Of a stretch of 64,000 nucleotides of DNA, positions 1-8,567 are shown in pieces. The position numbers and the translations under genes were made by a program. Within the stretch, counting starts at the first letter, position 1. Each line of letters starts with the position of its first letter. A model generated the notes under the pieces. That model did not search any database. It was not told the origin of the DNA and saw only the letters and a program-made list of their open reading frames with translations. The stretch spans positions 96,857 to 160,856 of the forward strand of contig JAQUQX010000001.1 in assembly GCA_028715885.1 (NCBI GenBank), in the 5' to 3' direction. This stretch comes from Candidatus Methanoperedens sp. (GTDB lineage Archaea; Halobacteriota; Methanosarcinia; Methanosarcinales; Methanoperedenaceae).

Positions 1-926
1 GTGACGGCGCGCCGTACATCACCGCAGGCGTGGTCGTATCTGAATACGAAGGTGTGATGAACGCCTCAATCCACAGGCTGCGGGTGATTGGAAAGGACAG
101 GCTTGCGGCGCGGCTTGTAGAGTTCCGGCATACTTATAATCTCCACAAAAAGGCTGCTGAAATGGGTGAACCGCTTCCGGTTGCAATAGCCATCGGCATC
201 GACCCCGTTACGCTTTTCGCCGTATGCACGCGCGTGCCTGAGGGTAAGGAATTTAATTATGCTTCGGCGCTAAAAGGTGAACCGATTGAGTTGTTTGAAT
301 GCGAGAACGGTATCAAAGTCCCGCATGCTGAAATAGTGCTTGAAGGATATATCCATCCCACTGAACTTGTGGATGAAGGACCGTTTGTGGATATAAGCGG
401 CACGTATGACCTTGTAAGGAAGCAGCCGGTCATCAGTCTCACAAGAATGATGCACAGGCGCGACCCGATTTACCATGCCCTTATGCCCGGCGGCAGCGAA
501 CATCATATCCTTATGGGCATTCCGTATGAGCCTCTGATATTCAATGAAGTGAGAAAAGTGGCGGATGTGAAAAATGTCACGCTCACACCCGGCGGATGCC
601 ACTATTTCCATGCCGCGGTGCAGATACGCAAGAACAGCGACGATGAACCCAAAAAAGCCATCGAGGCAACGTTTGCCGCCCACAGGAGCTTAAAACACGT
701 CATCGTAGTGGATGAGGATATTGATATTTTCGACACGAACGATATCGAGTTTGCGATTGCGACACGTGTTAAGGGCGACGAGGATATTTACGTTTATCCC
801 AATGTGAGGGGCAGCACCCTTGACCCGCGCTCGGAGAACGGCATCGGTACGAAGGTGGGGATAGATGCTACGATGGATTTGACCAAAAGATGGAAGTTCG
901 AGAGGGCAAAGCGTCCAGAGGTATAA
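1..926 (+). CDS. UbiD-family decarboxylase, 5'-partial (anhydromevalonate phosphate decarboxylase candidate)
   Basis: The frame is already open at the window edge (first complete codon at base 3) and encodes DGAPYITAG, the UbiD-family motif that lies near the prenylated-FMN site, so the true start is upstream. A GTG at 30 is inside this motif and is not the start. UbiD enzymes are prFMN-dependent decarboxylases. In most archaea one member converts trans-anhydromevalonate 5-phosphate to isopentenyl phosphate in the modified mevalonate pathway. The adjacent aconitase-X gene, whose ATG directly abuts this stop codon, catalyses the preceding step and makes this assignment much more likely than quinone biosynthesis. 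Family membership is secure; the substrate is inferred from context. Confidence 0.88.
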   Translation, partial: DGAPYITAGVVVSEYEGVMNASIHRLRVIGKDRLAARLVEFRHTYNLHKKAAEMGEPLPVAIAIGIDPVTLFAVCTRVPEGKEFNYASALKGEPIELFECENGIKVPHAEIVLEGYIHPTELVDEGPFVDISGTYDLVRKQPVISLTRMMHRRDPIYHALMPGGSEHHILMGIPYEPLIFNEVRKVADVKNVTLTPGGCHYFHAAVQIRKNSDDEPKKAIEATFAAHRSLKHVIVVDEDIDIFDTNDIEFAIATRVKGDEDIYVYPNVRGSTLDPRSENGIGTKVGIDATMDLTKRWKFERAKRPEV

Positions 927-2084
927 ATGTATCTCACACCTGAAGAGGAAAAGCTCTTCAACGGGGAGCGCGGCGCCACCTACCAGAAAGCCATCGAGAT
1001 ACTCACAGCCCTCGGCGATATTTACGGCGCAGACAGGCTGATTCCCATAAAGAGCGCACAGATAGCAGGCGTTTCTTACAAAACCATAGGCGATGCAGGT
1101 CTTGAATGGATATCGGATTTAAAAGGGAAAGTGGCAGTGCCCTCGATATTGAATCCAGCCGGCATGGACAGGGAATGCTGGCGTGAGATGGGGATAAGCG
1201 AGGAATTTGCAAGAAAGCAGGAGGAGATTATCAGGGCATATGAGGCGCTTGGCGTGAGAACAGAATGCTCATGCACGCCATATTATATATTTGACAACCT
1301 TGCAGGATACGGAGACCATGTGGCATGGAGCGAATCCTCAGCCATCTCATACGCCAACTCTGTCATCGGGGCGCGCACGAACAGGGAAGGAGGACCGGGC
1401 GCTCTTGCGGCTGCATTGATAGGCAAAACCGCAAACTACGGCTTTCATCTGGACGAGAACAGGAAACCTGTTGTTTTAATTGAGGTCGAGGCGAAGCTTC
1501 ATGATTCTGATTACGGCGCGCTGGGGTATATCGTAGGCGAGATGGTTGGTGACAGAGTGCCTCTTTTTAAACTTAAATCGAAGCCGTCAAAGGACGAACT
1601 CAAATCACTCGGCGCCGCAATGGCAGCATCGGGCGCCGTGGCGCTGTATCATGTTACAGGTGTCACGCCTGAAGCCGGGAAATATGAAACGCCTGCTGAG
1701 AAAATTACAATCGAGGAAAGACAAATCAGAGATGTTTACACAACAGGAGAGCCGGATTTAATCGCATTCGGCTGTCCCCACAGCAGCGTCAGCGAGCTTG
1801 AAAGACTTGCACAGCTTTTTAACGGGAAAAAGGTGAAAAAGGAGGTATGGGTATGCACCTCGCGCGCTTTAAAGAATAAGCATCCTGAACTCATACGGCG
1901 CATTGAGAAAAGCGGCGCAAAGGTCTTCTGCGACACATGCATGGTAGTTTCGCCAGCGAGCGAGAGGTTCGCGTGCATGATGGTGAATTCGGGAAAGGCG
2001 CATAAGTATGTGCCCAATCTGTGCGGGGGGGTAAGGAGTATTATGGCGACCACGGAGGCGTGCGTGGAGGCGGCTGTGAGGTGA
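927..2084 (+). CDS. Aconitase X large-subunit-type protein, probable phosphomevalonate dehydratase large subunit
   Basis: A 385-residue protein with the aconitase-X catalytic domain. Visible family signatures are a GCPHSS segment near residue 283, CDTCM near 334 and LCGG near 364, whose cysteines are the expected iron-sulfur ligands. In archaea this subunit dehydrates mevalonate 5-phosphate to trans-anhydromevalonate 5-phosphate together with a small DUF126 subunit. It starts with no gap after the UbiD gene, implying one transcript for two successive steps of isoprenoid precursor synthesis. The small subunit is not downstream, where the next gene is AT-rich and unrelated, so it must lie upstream or elsewhere. 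Function is inferred from family and neighbour. Confidence 0.88.
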   Translation: MYLTPEEEKLFNGERGATYQKAIEILTALGDIYGADRLIPIKSAQIAGVSYKTIGDAGLEWISDLKGKVAVPSILNPAGMDRECWREMGISEEFARKQEEIIRAYEALGVRTECSCTPYYIFDNLAGYGDHVAWSESSAISYANSVIGARTNREGGPGALAAALIGKTANYGFHLDENRKPVVLIEVEAKLHDSDYGALGYIVGEMVGDRVPLFKLKSKPSKDELKSLGAAMAASGAVALYHVTGVTPEAGKYETPAEKITIEERQIRDVYTTGEPDLIAFGCPHSSVSELERLAQLFNGKKVKKEVWVCTSRALKNKHPELIRRIEKSGAKVFCDTCMVVSPASERFACMMVNSGKAHKYVPNLCGGVRSIMATTEACVEAAVR

Positions 2085-2088
2085 GAGG

Positions 2089-2763
2089 ATGAAAAATTAT
2101 GATTATAAAGATACAAAAATAGATAACATTATCGATGGGTGTATTATCGAATTATTTGAAGAATTTAAACGAAATCCAGAATCTTTTAAAGAAGAAAAAA
2201 TTTTGACTTATAAATTCTATGATATTTTTATAACTAAGGATTATGAGGATTATAAATTTAGATGGGAATATCCCACTAAAGTGCATTATCGTGGTGACAT
2301 ACCTGATGATATGGCAAGAAAACATAAATCTATAGATTTATGTTTTATAAAAGAAGATTCTTCAGATTCAGTTCCTTATGCATTGGAATTTAAATTAAAA
2401 CTCAATAAAGTAGACACAAAAAGCAACGAAGATAATGAATTCACTCCAAGCAATTTTAAGGATATAGATCCTGATTTTGATGAATTATGCTATCCAAAAA
2501 ATAAAATCAATACTGGATATGTCATATTTTTTGCGTTTGGAAGAATTATCAATAATCTGCGTCGGGAGAAAGCCCACAATAAAAATAAAATTAAATTCTT
2601 TGATAAATATGAAGAGCTTAAGAACAAAATCAGTCCCATTCAAAGGATTAAAGTAATTTTTGTTTGTGTTGACAATATTAATGGTAAATATACATATTCT
2701 ATTAAGCATAATATGAACAATGGGTTCCCTGAAGCTTTAAATAAAGAATACATTATTCTATAA
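2089..2763 (+). CDS. Hypothetical protein, possible PD-(D/E)XK nuclease-like fold
   Basis: A 224-residue protein rich in Lys, Asn and Ile, clearly more AT-rich than the mevalonate genes before it. It begins 4 bp after the previous stop with a GAGG just upstream of the ATG. I do not recognise a family. A stretch around residues 82-105 reads IDLCF followed after about 14 residues by LEFKLK, which resembles the D-x(n)-ExK core of restriction-endonuclease-like folds. No second conserved motif can be confirmed by eye. It heads an AT-rich patch with toxin-antitoxin genes and is probably horizontally acquired. Confidence 0.6.
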   Translation: MKNYDYKDTKIDNIIDGCIIELFEEFKRNPESFKEEKILTYKFYDIFITKDYEDYKFRWEYPTKVHYRGDIPDDMARKHKSIDLCFIKEDSSDSVPYALEFKLKLNKVDTKSNEDNEFTPSNFKDIDPDFDELCYPKNKINTGYVIFFAFGRIINNLRREKAHNKNKIKFFDKYEELKNKISPIQRIKVIFVCVDNINGKYTYSIKHNMNNGFPEALNKEYIIL

Positions 2764-2772
2764 GGATTGAAA

Positions 2773-3075
2773 ATGCTAACCTATAAAACCATATTAACCA
2801 AAATCGAAGAAAATACCGCTACAATAAAAAGATACGGCGTAAAGCGAATTGGATTATTCGGCTCATATATCAGAAAAGAACAAAAACCCACGAGCGATAT
2901 CGACATCCTTGTCGAATTCGAAAAAGGCAAAGTAACATTCGACAACTACATGGATCTTAAATTCTTTTTAGAAGACATGTTCAAATGTAAGGTCGATCTT
3001 GTAATGAAAGAAGTAATTAAACCGGATTTAAAACCATACATCATCGGGAGTGTAAAATATGCAGCGGGCGTATGA
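2773..3075 (+). CDS. mntA: MntA-type minimal nucleotidyltransferase (antitoxin of a HepT/MntA pair)
   Basis: About 100 residues with the minimal nucleotidyltransferase signature: GLFGSY followed by TSDIDILVEF, giving the GS motif and the paired DxD aspartates that bind metal and nucleotide. MntA-type antitoxins modify the partner HepT toxin by adenylylation of a tyrosine. The ATG at 2773 is preferred over a TTG at 2767. The 3' end overlaps the hepT gene by 17 bp, the usual arrangement of these pairs. It is in the AT-rich accessory patch. Confidence 0.85.
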   Translation: MLTYKTILTKIEENTATIKRYGVKRIGLFGSYIRKEQKPTSDIDILVEFEKGKVTFDNYMDLKFFLEDMFKCKVDLVMKEVIKPDLKPYIIGSVKYAAGV

Positions 3076-3412
3076 AGCGTATCTTAAAGACATTCTTGAG
3101 TCCATCCGTAAAATTGAAAAATACACCGAAAACATGTCTTATGGGGATTTCAGGGAAGATGAATTAAGACAGGATGCTGTTGCGAGAAATCTGGAAATTA
3201 TAGGAGAAGCTGTCAAGAAAATTCCTGATGAGATTAAAAATAGAAAACCGGAGATTGAGTGGAAAAAGATTGCCGGATTAAGGGATATCCTCACGCACGA
3301 ATATTTTGGAATAAATCTGGAAATCGTATGGGATGTAACGAAAAATAAGCTGCCTGGTTTAAAAAAGAATACTATGGCAATTCTTTCTGAAATGAAAGGT
3401 GATTCTAACTGA
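3059..3412 (+). CDS. hepT: HepT-like ribonuclease toxin
   Basis: A 117-residue all-helical HEPN-domain protein (DUF86). The catalytic RX4HXY motif is intact as RDILTHEY near residues 81-88, so the toxin is probably active as an RNase, and the Tyr is the known target of the MntA antitoxin. The ATG lies inside the 3' end of mntA (17-bp overlap), supporting translational coupling. Together they form a complete type VII toxin-antitoxin module. Confidence 0.88.
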   Translation: MQRAYEAYLKDILESIRKIEKYTENMSYGDFREDELRQDAVARNLEIIGEAVKKIPDEIKNRKPEIEWKKIAGLRDILTHEYFGINLEIVWDVTKNKLPGLKKNTMAILSEMKGDSN

Positions 3413-3468
3413 GCAACGAAGCTTTAGTTCCATCCGATACCATTTTTGCCATTGTGCTAATTAAATGA

Positions 3469-3690
3469 ATGGAGAAAGAAATGAATTGCAAAGTCAGCGT
3501 TGTTATTGAAAAAGATGAATACGGGTATTACGCTTATTGTCCTGAACTCGAAGGGTGCCAAACTCAGGGGAACGCTCATGATGAAGTAATGGCAAATATA
3601 AAAGAGGCTATTGAACTTTATCTTGAAACCTTATCAGAAGATGAGAAAACGGCATATTTAAGCAGAGAAATTTTGACAACGCTCGGATAA
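3469..3690 (+). CDS. HicB-like (type II TA antitoxin family) small protein, orphan
   Basis: A 73-residue protein of the HicB-like/UPF0150 family: a short beta-strand segment (VSVVIEKDEYGYYAYCPELEGC) followed by a helix with EVMANIKEAIELYLE. HicB normally neutralises the HicA RNase, but no HicA-like frame is visible on either side, since hepT ends 56 bp upstream and hisI starts 27 bp downstream. It may be a solitary antitoxin or act with a distant partner. The start at 3469 or the internal ATG at 3481 are both possible. Confidence 0.75.
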   Translation: MEKEMNCKVSVVIEKDEYGYYAYCPELEGCQTQGNAHDEVMANIKEAIELYLETLSEDEKTAYLSREILTTLG

Positions 3691-3717
3691 ATTATTAAAG
3701 CTTGCAGATTATCCTGA

Positions 3718-4089
3718 ATGCACATGAACATAAACGATTTAAAATTCGAAGACGGATTAATTACAGCCATAGCGCAGGATTATAAAACCGGAGAGGTTCT
3801 CATGGTCGCATTCATGGACAAAGAAGCCCTCAAAAAGACCATCGAGACAAAACGTGGATACTACTGGAGCAGGAGCCGGCGCAAGCTCTGGAAAAAAGGC
3901 GAAAGTTCAGGTCATGAACAGTTCGTCCACGATATACTGATAGACTGCGACGCCGATGCCGTATTGCTCAAAGTCGAGCAAATAGGCGGCGCCTGCCATA
4001 CAGGTTACAGGTCGTGTTTCTACAGGACGATCGAAGGCGATGTGGTGGGCGAGAAATTATTCGAACCAGATGAGGTTTATAAAAAATAA
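3718..4089 (+). CDS. hisI: Phosphoribosyl-AMP cyclohydrolase
   Basis: A 123-residue stand-alone HisI, the usual archaeal size, which opens the purine ring of phosphoribosyl-AMP in histidine biosynthesis. Visible family motifs are [15 protein letters not shown], the IDCDAD metal-site segment and the C-terminal [10 protein letters not shown], which supplies zinc-binding Cys and His residues. The start is 3718 or the ATG two codons later at 3724. The gene is not in a histidine operon here; it follows the TA patch and precedes two very small genes. Confidence 0.95.
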   Translation: MHMNINDLKFEDGLITAIAQDYKTGEVLMVAFMDKEALKKTIETKRGYYWSRSRRKLWKKGESSGHEQFVHDILIDCDADAVLLKVEQIGGACHTGYRSCFYRTIEGDVVGEKLFEPDEVYKK

Positions 4090-4132
4090 TTACGCCACCG
4101 CAGTCCCGTCACAAAATCGACAACTTTAAATG

Positions 4133-4141
4133 CTTATAAAT
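4133..4141 (+). promoter_or_regulatory. TATA box for the 4160-4484 small-gene unit
   Basis: CTTATAAAT lies 19-27 bp upstream of an ATG at 4160, which is close to where an archaeal transcript would start. That ATG opens a 9-codon frame ending in TAA that directly abuts the ATG of the next small frame at 4190 (same register). The unit may therefore be transcribed without a leader. Confidence 0.5.
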
Positions 4142-4189
4142 ACTTCAACTTATTGGAGAATGCCATCCCCAGAGGATGCATTGATATAA

Positions 4190-4315
4190 ATGAATAAAAA
4201 AATATCAGAAATCCACCAAAAACGTTCTGTACTGACGAATGGGGGAAAAAAAGAACATGAAACAATTGAATCCTGGATGATAGAAGAATACTTCGTTCCA
4301 TACCAGGCATCGTAA
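4190..4315 (+). CDS. Possible small protein, 41 residues
   Basis: An ATG frame of 41 codons, Lys/Glu rich, containing the segment ESWMIEEYFVPYQAS at its end. It stops 16 bp before the small zinc-finger gene at 4332 and is in the same direction. No family is recognised. Support comes only from the open frame, the TATA box upstream and the tight spacing to the next gene. It may equally be leader sequence. Confidence 0.35.
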   Translation: MNKKISEIHQKRSVLTNGGKKEHETIESWMIEEYFVPYQAS

Positions 4316-4331
4316 GACTTGAAGGGAGAGC

Positions 4332-4484
4332 ATGGAAGTAATGGGAGTTTGCAGCGTCTGCGGGCGCCCGGGAAAGCTATCCACATGCATGCTGTGCGGA
4401 AGTCTTGTTTGCTCACGATGTATCAGGGACGGCGTCTGCGTCCGCTGTTCGCAGGGCAGGTCTTATTCCGCTTCGAGAGCATAG
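4332..4484 (+). CDS. Small Cys-rich zinc-finger protein, 50 residues
   Basis: A 50-codon frame starting at ATG 4332 with a GGGAG ribosome binding site 5 bp upstream. It encodes four CxxC pairs: CSVC (7-10), CMLC (19-22), CSRC (28-31) and CVRC (36-39). This spacing fits a compact two-zinc B-box or treble-clef-like finger. The stop codon overlaps by 22 bp the end of the convergent DHH-family gene. It is probably a protein- or nucleic-acid-binding finger; the target is unknown. Confidence 0.65.
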   Translation: MEVMGVCSVCGRPGKLSTCMLCGSLVCSRCIRDGVCVRCSQGRSYSASRA

Positions 4485-5467
4485 AAATATCGTGAAGATA
4501 TAGAATCCGAGATAGATTTCAGGAGCAGGTTTTTCGCTTTTTCATCCTCGGCGACAATACCGAATACGCCAAGCGTTATTGATGTGCTGGCATGGAAAGG
4601 TCCTCCCGTCACTTCGCCCCAGTCCTCGAATGCTTTCCTGAGGACATTTTTCATATTAAGTTCCATGTTCTCTGATTCTGCATATATGTGAATTTTTGTT
4701 GCATCCACAGCAAATACAAGAGCAGTCGAAACTCCTTCAATGTCCAGCATGTATTTGCAGACCTTGGGAATCGTACCCGGGTCTTTAACATAACCCACCG
4801 TGGTAAACAGATTCGCCCCTTTTATTATTTTATTTTCAATAGCACGGGCTAAATCGGCGAACGTATCGAGCCTTACTGAGGGATGTTCAAGACTGAACAG
4901 TAATTCCATATCCACATATTTATGGATAAACCAGTAGGCTTCAATGTCCGCAAGCGTGAAATTCGTAATCAGGCTCCTGGTTTTATCCCTTATCGCAAAA
5001 AGAAGAAGGGTCGCCAGTTTTTTATCTATTGCCACTCCGAGTTTCTTTAAATATTCTATCAATATGCTCGAAGTGGTTTCAGTGGTTCTTATATCACGGT
5101 AGGCGCAGTGTATTCCTTCCGTATTGCCAAGAGTGTGCCCGATAACCATAACAGGCGTGATTTTTTCACCTGTTAACTCTGTTGGCAAAAAATCAACAAA
5201 AGCTATGTCGGTCTGGGAAGGAGATACTTCCGGGACTTTAATAACCTCATCGCCCAGTACATTAACAAGGGTCTTGTTCTGGACAGCGCCTGTATAGTAT
5301 ATGCCTGCATCCATGTTGTAATGCTCTGCGATTCGCTTCAGCGCAAGGGAGCTTGCAAGCGAATCCGAATCAGGGTTGTTTCTTGTATATATTGTAAGTC
5401 TTCTGCCCGGTTGTGATAGCAGTTTCATAAAAGCCCGCTGTTTCCAGAAACCAAAACTCTTGAACAT
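4463..5467 (-). CDS. DHH/DHHA1-family protein with decayed catalytic motifs
   Basis: A 334-residue relative of NrnA/GdpP-type phosphoesterases. Motif I is intact (NPDSDS, 31-36). The diagnostic DHH triplet is replaced by IGHT (109-112), the downstream GIKxDTDDF motif has become AIRDKTRSL (158-166), and the C-terminal GGH motif of DHHA1 reads GGPFH. The better preserved paralog at 35831-37330 keeps all of these, so the changes are real loss. The protein probably lacks normal phosphodiesterase activity and may act as a nucleotide sensor or regulatory subunit. It is transcribed alone, divergent from the ccm cluster. Confidence 0.85.
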   Translation of the reverse strand: MFKSFGFWKQRAFMKLLSQPGRRLTIYTRNNPDSDSLASSLALKRIAEHYNMDAGIYYTGAVQNKTLVNVLGDEVIKVPEVSPSQTDIAFVDFLPTELTGEKITPVMVIGHTLGNTEGIHCAYRDIRTTETTSSILIEYLKKLGVAIDKKLATLLLFAIRDKTRSLITNFTLADIEAYWFIHKYVDMELLFSLEHPSVRLDTFADLARAIENKIIKGANLFTTVGYVKDPGTIPKVCKYMLDIEGVSTALVFAVDATKIHIYAESENMELNMKNVLRKAFEDWGEVTGGPFHASTSITLGVFGIVAEDEKAKNLLLKSISDSISSRYFYALEAE

Positions 5468-5640
5468 TTTATCGTTTATATTGATATTCTTCTGGATATA
5501 TGTTTTGCAGTTGTAAGAAAATAAAATATTTCATCCAAATATATCAAACATTGTAGTATCATTCCGATCGATTTTTTAATTCCAGGTTTACAAATTATAA
5601 GCAAGTATCCTTTAAATTTGTTTTTTATAAACCACAACCC

Positions 5641-5650
5641 ACTTATAAAA
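5641..5650 (+). promoter_or_regulatory. TATA box of the ccm/copper cluster
   Basis: ACTTATAAAA is a strong archaeal TATA element about 75 bp upstream of ccmE in a 257-bp intergenic region. A transcript from it would start near 5670, at the edge of the inverted repeat at 5672-5688. Confidence 0.6.
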
Positions 5651-5671
5651 GCAGATTCTTAATTGATTTAG

Positions 5672-5688
5672 TTTACACCAATCGTAAA
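5672..5688. promoter_or_regulatory. Inverted repeat TTTACA-N5-CGTAAA, predicted operator (site 1)
   Basis: TTTACACCAATCGTAAA has perfect TTTAC/GTAAA arms separated by 7 bp. It lies about 22 bp downstream of the ccm TATA box, over the expected transcription start. A bound protein would therefore probably block transcription. The same pattern occurs at 13284, 24857 and 29342. Confidence 0.6.
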
Positions 5689-5724
5689 GTTGGAGTTGTA
5701 TTAAAGTAAATGAGAGGAACCTGA

Positions 5725-6135
5725 ATGAACAAAAAGCTCAAAAACATGCTCGGCATCGGGATCGTGGCAGTACTTATACTATATCTCGGAGCGCAGAGCT
5801 TCAGCAACGCACTCTCATTTTACTATGAAGTCGGTGAGTTTGTGCAGAAAGCGGATTCACTGAATGGAAAAGTTGTGAACGTGAATGGCAGCATAGTAAA
5901 AGGTTCAACTATATGGGAACCTGAGAAAGCCAGGCTGACGTTCAAACTTACTGATAATAACGCTTCTATCGTAGTAGTATCGAACGAAGGCATGCCCGGA
6001 AATTACAAAGAGGGGATCCCGGCAGTGGTAACGGGCTATTTTATAAACGGTACTTTCCAGGCAACCCAGGTAATCACAAAATGCCCCTCAAAATACGGCG
6101 GAGACCTTGATCACGGAGACCATAACGAAACGTAA
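5725..6135 (+). CDS. ccmE: Cytochrome c maturation heme chaperone CcmE, CxxxY type
   Basis: A 136-residue protein with an N-terminal membrane anchor (about 8-25) and the CcmE beta-barrel domain outside. The heme-attachment motif is CPSKY (Cys120, Tyr124), i.e. CxxxY in place of the bacterial HxxxY. This is the variant known from archaea and some deltaproteobacteria. It accepts heme and passes it to CcmF for attachment to apocytochromes. A His/Asp-rich tail follows (DHGDH). It is the first gene of the long cluster and ccmF follows 12 bp later. Confidence 0.93.
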   Translation: MNKKLKNMLGIGIVAVLILYLGAQSFSNALSFYYEVGEFVQKADSLNGKVVNVNGSIVKGSTIWEPEKARLTFKLTDNNASIVVVSNEGMPGNYKEGIPAVVTGYFINGTFQATQVITKCPSKYGGDLDHGDHNET

Positions 6136-6147
6136 AGGAGAATTTTA

Positions 6148-8148
6148 ATGGAATTTGGAGAAACAGCACTGACCATCGCATTGATAATGAGCATATACGC
6201 GCTTGTGGCTCACATAATCGGGATATGGAAAAAGAAAGATGAACTTTTCGACAGCGCAAGGATTGCCGTTATTGGAATCGCAGTGCTTCTCACGGTAGCA
6301 TCCATCTGGCTCTTTAATCTCTTCATTACCCGCAACTTCCAGTATGAATATGTAGCCATATACAGCAGCACGGATTTACCGATGGCTTATACTCTCTCTG
6401 CATTCTGGGCAGGCGCCGACGGGTCGCTGCTGCTCTGGGCATGGCTGATATCCATTTATATTGCGATTATCGCTGTGAAGGGAAAATCATACGATAACCT
6501 GATTAAACATGCAATGCCCGTAATCCTTATCACCCTCACCTATTTCATTTACATGCTGCTCACGGTATCACGTCCATTCAGGATGCTTGATTTCATACCC
6601 GCGGACGGGAACGGGCTGAATCCACTGCTTCAGGACCCCGGCATGTTCTTCCATCCCCCCACGCTTTTCTGGGGCTATGCCGGCGTGATAATCCCATTCG
6701 CCCTGATGATTGCAGGCATTTATCTATCAGATGATACATGGACGTATCGCGCTCGCCGCTGGGCGCTGTGGGCATGGCTCGGTCTGGCTCTCGGTAACAT
6801 GTTCGGGAGCTACTGGGCTTATACGGTGCTCAACTGGGGCGGGTTCTGGGGCTGGGACCCCGTTGAGAACGCCTCGTTCCTTCCCTGGCTCACTTTGACC
6901 GCTTTCTACCACAGCACCATGATAACTGAGCGTAAAGGCGGCATGAAGTTCTGGAATATCCTGCTCATCCTTTTCACATGGGAACTAACGGTGTACGGGA
7001 CACTGCTCACGCGGAGCGGAATCATCGCTTCTGTCCATACCTTCGGGCAGTCTGTCACCGCGCCGTATTATATCAATTATATGATAGTGGTGCTTGCTGT
7101 TACGCTTATACTTGTGGCATGGAAATATAACTCGATACAGAGCAAGAAGGTCTTTGAATCCTTTGTCTCTCGTGAAGCAAGTTTCCTCTACAACAACTGG
7201 ATATTCATGGCAGCGACCGCTTCTGTGCTATGGGGGACGACATATCCATTGCTCTCGGAGGCTTTCCGCGGGTACAAAGTAATGGTGGGTCCCAGTTTCT
7301 ACAACCAGGTGAACGTGCCGCTTGGCATAGCGCTTCTTTTCCTGATGGCGATATGTCCGCTTATTGCGTGGAGGAAAGCTTCGGTTTCTCATCTTAAGAG
7401 AAACTTTACAAAGCCTCTCGCAGCAGCAGTAATTGCAATGGTCATCGCTTTTGCGCTGGGTATCCGTGATTTCTATGCTCTTTTTGTTGCAGTTGCGGGC
7501 ACTGTACTTGTCGTATCCACCCACTTTCTGGATATATCCAGGATAGTGAACAAGCAGAAAAAGCTCGACGATGCAGGAGCCCTGAAGAATATTTCACGAG
7601 CGTTCTGGAATAACCGCCGCACCTTTGGCGGTTACATGTGCCATATCGCAATTCTCATGATAATCGTAGCAGCCGCGGGCGCTGTAGTGTATGAGCAGAT
7701 GGAGACCTTTAATATGAAGATTGGCGACACGGCTAGCGTAGGACACTATGATTTCAAGCTCATCAAGATAGAACAGTATACTAAAAATAACAGACAGGAA
7801 ACAGTAGCGTTATTCAACGTTTATAAGAACGGAGAGAAGGTTCTCGACGATGCCGCAGCAAAAATGTACTATTACGCCAGGCAGGAGAGTACGAATGTCA
7901 AGCCAATGGCTTACACCGTGGGCATAGATGACCTGTATTTTTCAGCTCAGGCTATCACTACTGACCACGTTACTGTGAAACTAAAGGTCATGCCCCTCAT
8001 GTTCCTGATGTGGATAGGGGGATTCTACGTGCTGATACTTGGAATCCTGATATGCATATCAACAGTTGTACCAATAAGGGAAAAGAGAATATCTGATAAT
8101 ATAAATATAAGCAAAAATATTAAAAAAACAACAACGGAGATTGTATGA
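6148..8148 (+). CDS. ccmF: Cytochrome c heme lyase CcmF
   Basis: A 666-residue multi-spanning membrane protein. The tryptophan-rich WWD domain is clear around residues 222-246 (NWGGFWGWDPVENASFLPWL), as are the FFHPPTLFWGY and LLTRSGI segments of heme-handling CcmF/CcsA proteins. A soluble extracytoplasmic domain occupies about 530-625 before a final membrane span. CcmF joins heme from CcmE to the CxxCH cysteines of apocytochromes outside the membrane. It overlaps the next gene by 4 bp. CcmA, CcmB, CcmC and CcmG homologs are not in this window. Confidence 0.95.
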   Translation: MEFGETALTIALIMSIYALVAHIIGIWKKKDELFDSARIAVIGIAVLLTVASIWLFNLFITRNFQYEYVAIYSSTDLPMAYTLSAFWAGADGSLLLWAWLISIYIAIIAVKGKSYDNLIKHAMPVILITLTYFIYMLLTVSRPFRMLDFIPADGNGLNPLLQDPGMFFHPPTLFWGYAGVIIPFALMIAGIYLSDDTWTYRARRWALWAWLGLALGNMFGSYWAYTVLNWGGFWGWDPVENASFLPWLTLTAFYHSTMITERKGGMKFWNILLILFTWELTVYGTLLTRSGIIASVHTFGQSVTAPYYINYMIVVLAVTLILVAWKYNSIQSKKVFESFVSREASFLYNNWIFMAATASVLWGTTYPLLSEAFRGYKVMVGPSFYNQVNVPLGIALLFLMAICPLIAWRKASVSHLKRNFTKPLAAAVIAMVIAFALGIRDFYALFVAVAGTVLVVSTHFLDISRIVNKQKKLDDAGALKNISRAFWNNRRTFGGYMCHIAILMIIVAAAGAVVYEQMETFNMKIGDTASVGHYDFKLIKIEQYTKNNRQETVALFNVYKNGEKVLDDAAAKMYYYARQESTNVKPMAYTVGIDDLYFSAQAITTDHVTVKLKVMPLMFLMWIGGFYVLILGILICISTVVPIREKRISDNINISKNIKKTTTEIV

Positions 8149-8567
8149 TGAAAAAAATAATTACAGCGTGGTTTTTCCTGCTTGTGCTTGCTGTCCCGGT
8201 ACTGGCTGTGACAGAGGAAGAAATCACAGCAAACCTGAACTGTCCCGACCAGGGGGGGTGTACAATGATCGCGATTGATTGCACATGCCCAAGCGCGCTT
8301 GAGTTGAAAGATAAAGTCAGGGCAATGCTCGACCAGGGTCTTTCCGAGAAACAGATTTACAATAAACTTGTGGCAGAGTACGGAAAAGGCGTTCTTGCCA
8401 CGCCGCCCAAAGAAGGATTTGACTGGATAGTATGGCTTGCTTTGCCTGCCGGGGTCATCGTGGGCGGAGTTGTTGTATATAAAATCAGCAGGAAAAGAAT
8501 GGATGAGAACGAGGAATTTGAATTAGAATATGAAAAGTTCTTGCAGGAGAGAGAAAAACATGAATAA
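8145..8567 (+). CDS. CcmH-like apocytochrome thiol protein (copy 1)
   Basis: A 140-residue protein with a signal peptide or anchor (1-22), a CcmH-type helical domain and one membrane span (about 93-113). The usual LRCxxC is replaced by LNCPDQGGC with further cysteines in CTC (Cys33, 39, 46, 48). The following helices match CcmH well (ALELKDKVRAMLDQGLSEKQIYNKLVAEYG). CcmH proteins keep apocytochrome cysteines reduced and present them to CcmF. Start codons at 8145 and 8148 are both possible. It overlaps ccmF and the next gene, so the three are translationally coupled. Confidence 0.87.
   Translation: MMKKIITAWFFLLVLAVPVLAVTEEEITANLNCPDQGGCTMIAIDCTCPSALELKDKVRAMLDQGLSEKQIYNKLVAEYGKGVLATPPKEGFDWIVWLALPAGVIVGGVVVYKISRKRMDENEEFELEYEKFLQEREKHE

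Noticed and set aside
6593..7651. Open minus- and plus-strand frames inside ccmF
   Set aside because: They are short, antisense or out of frame to a clear CcmF and show no domain.
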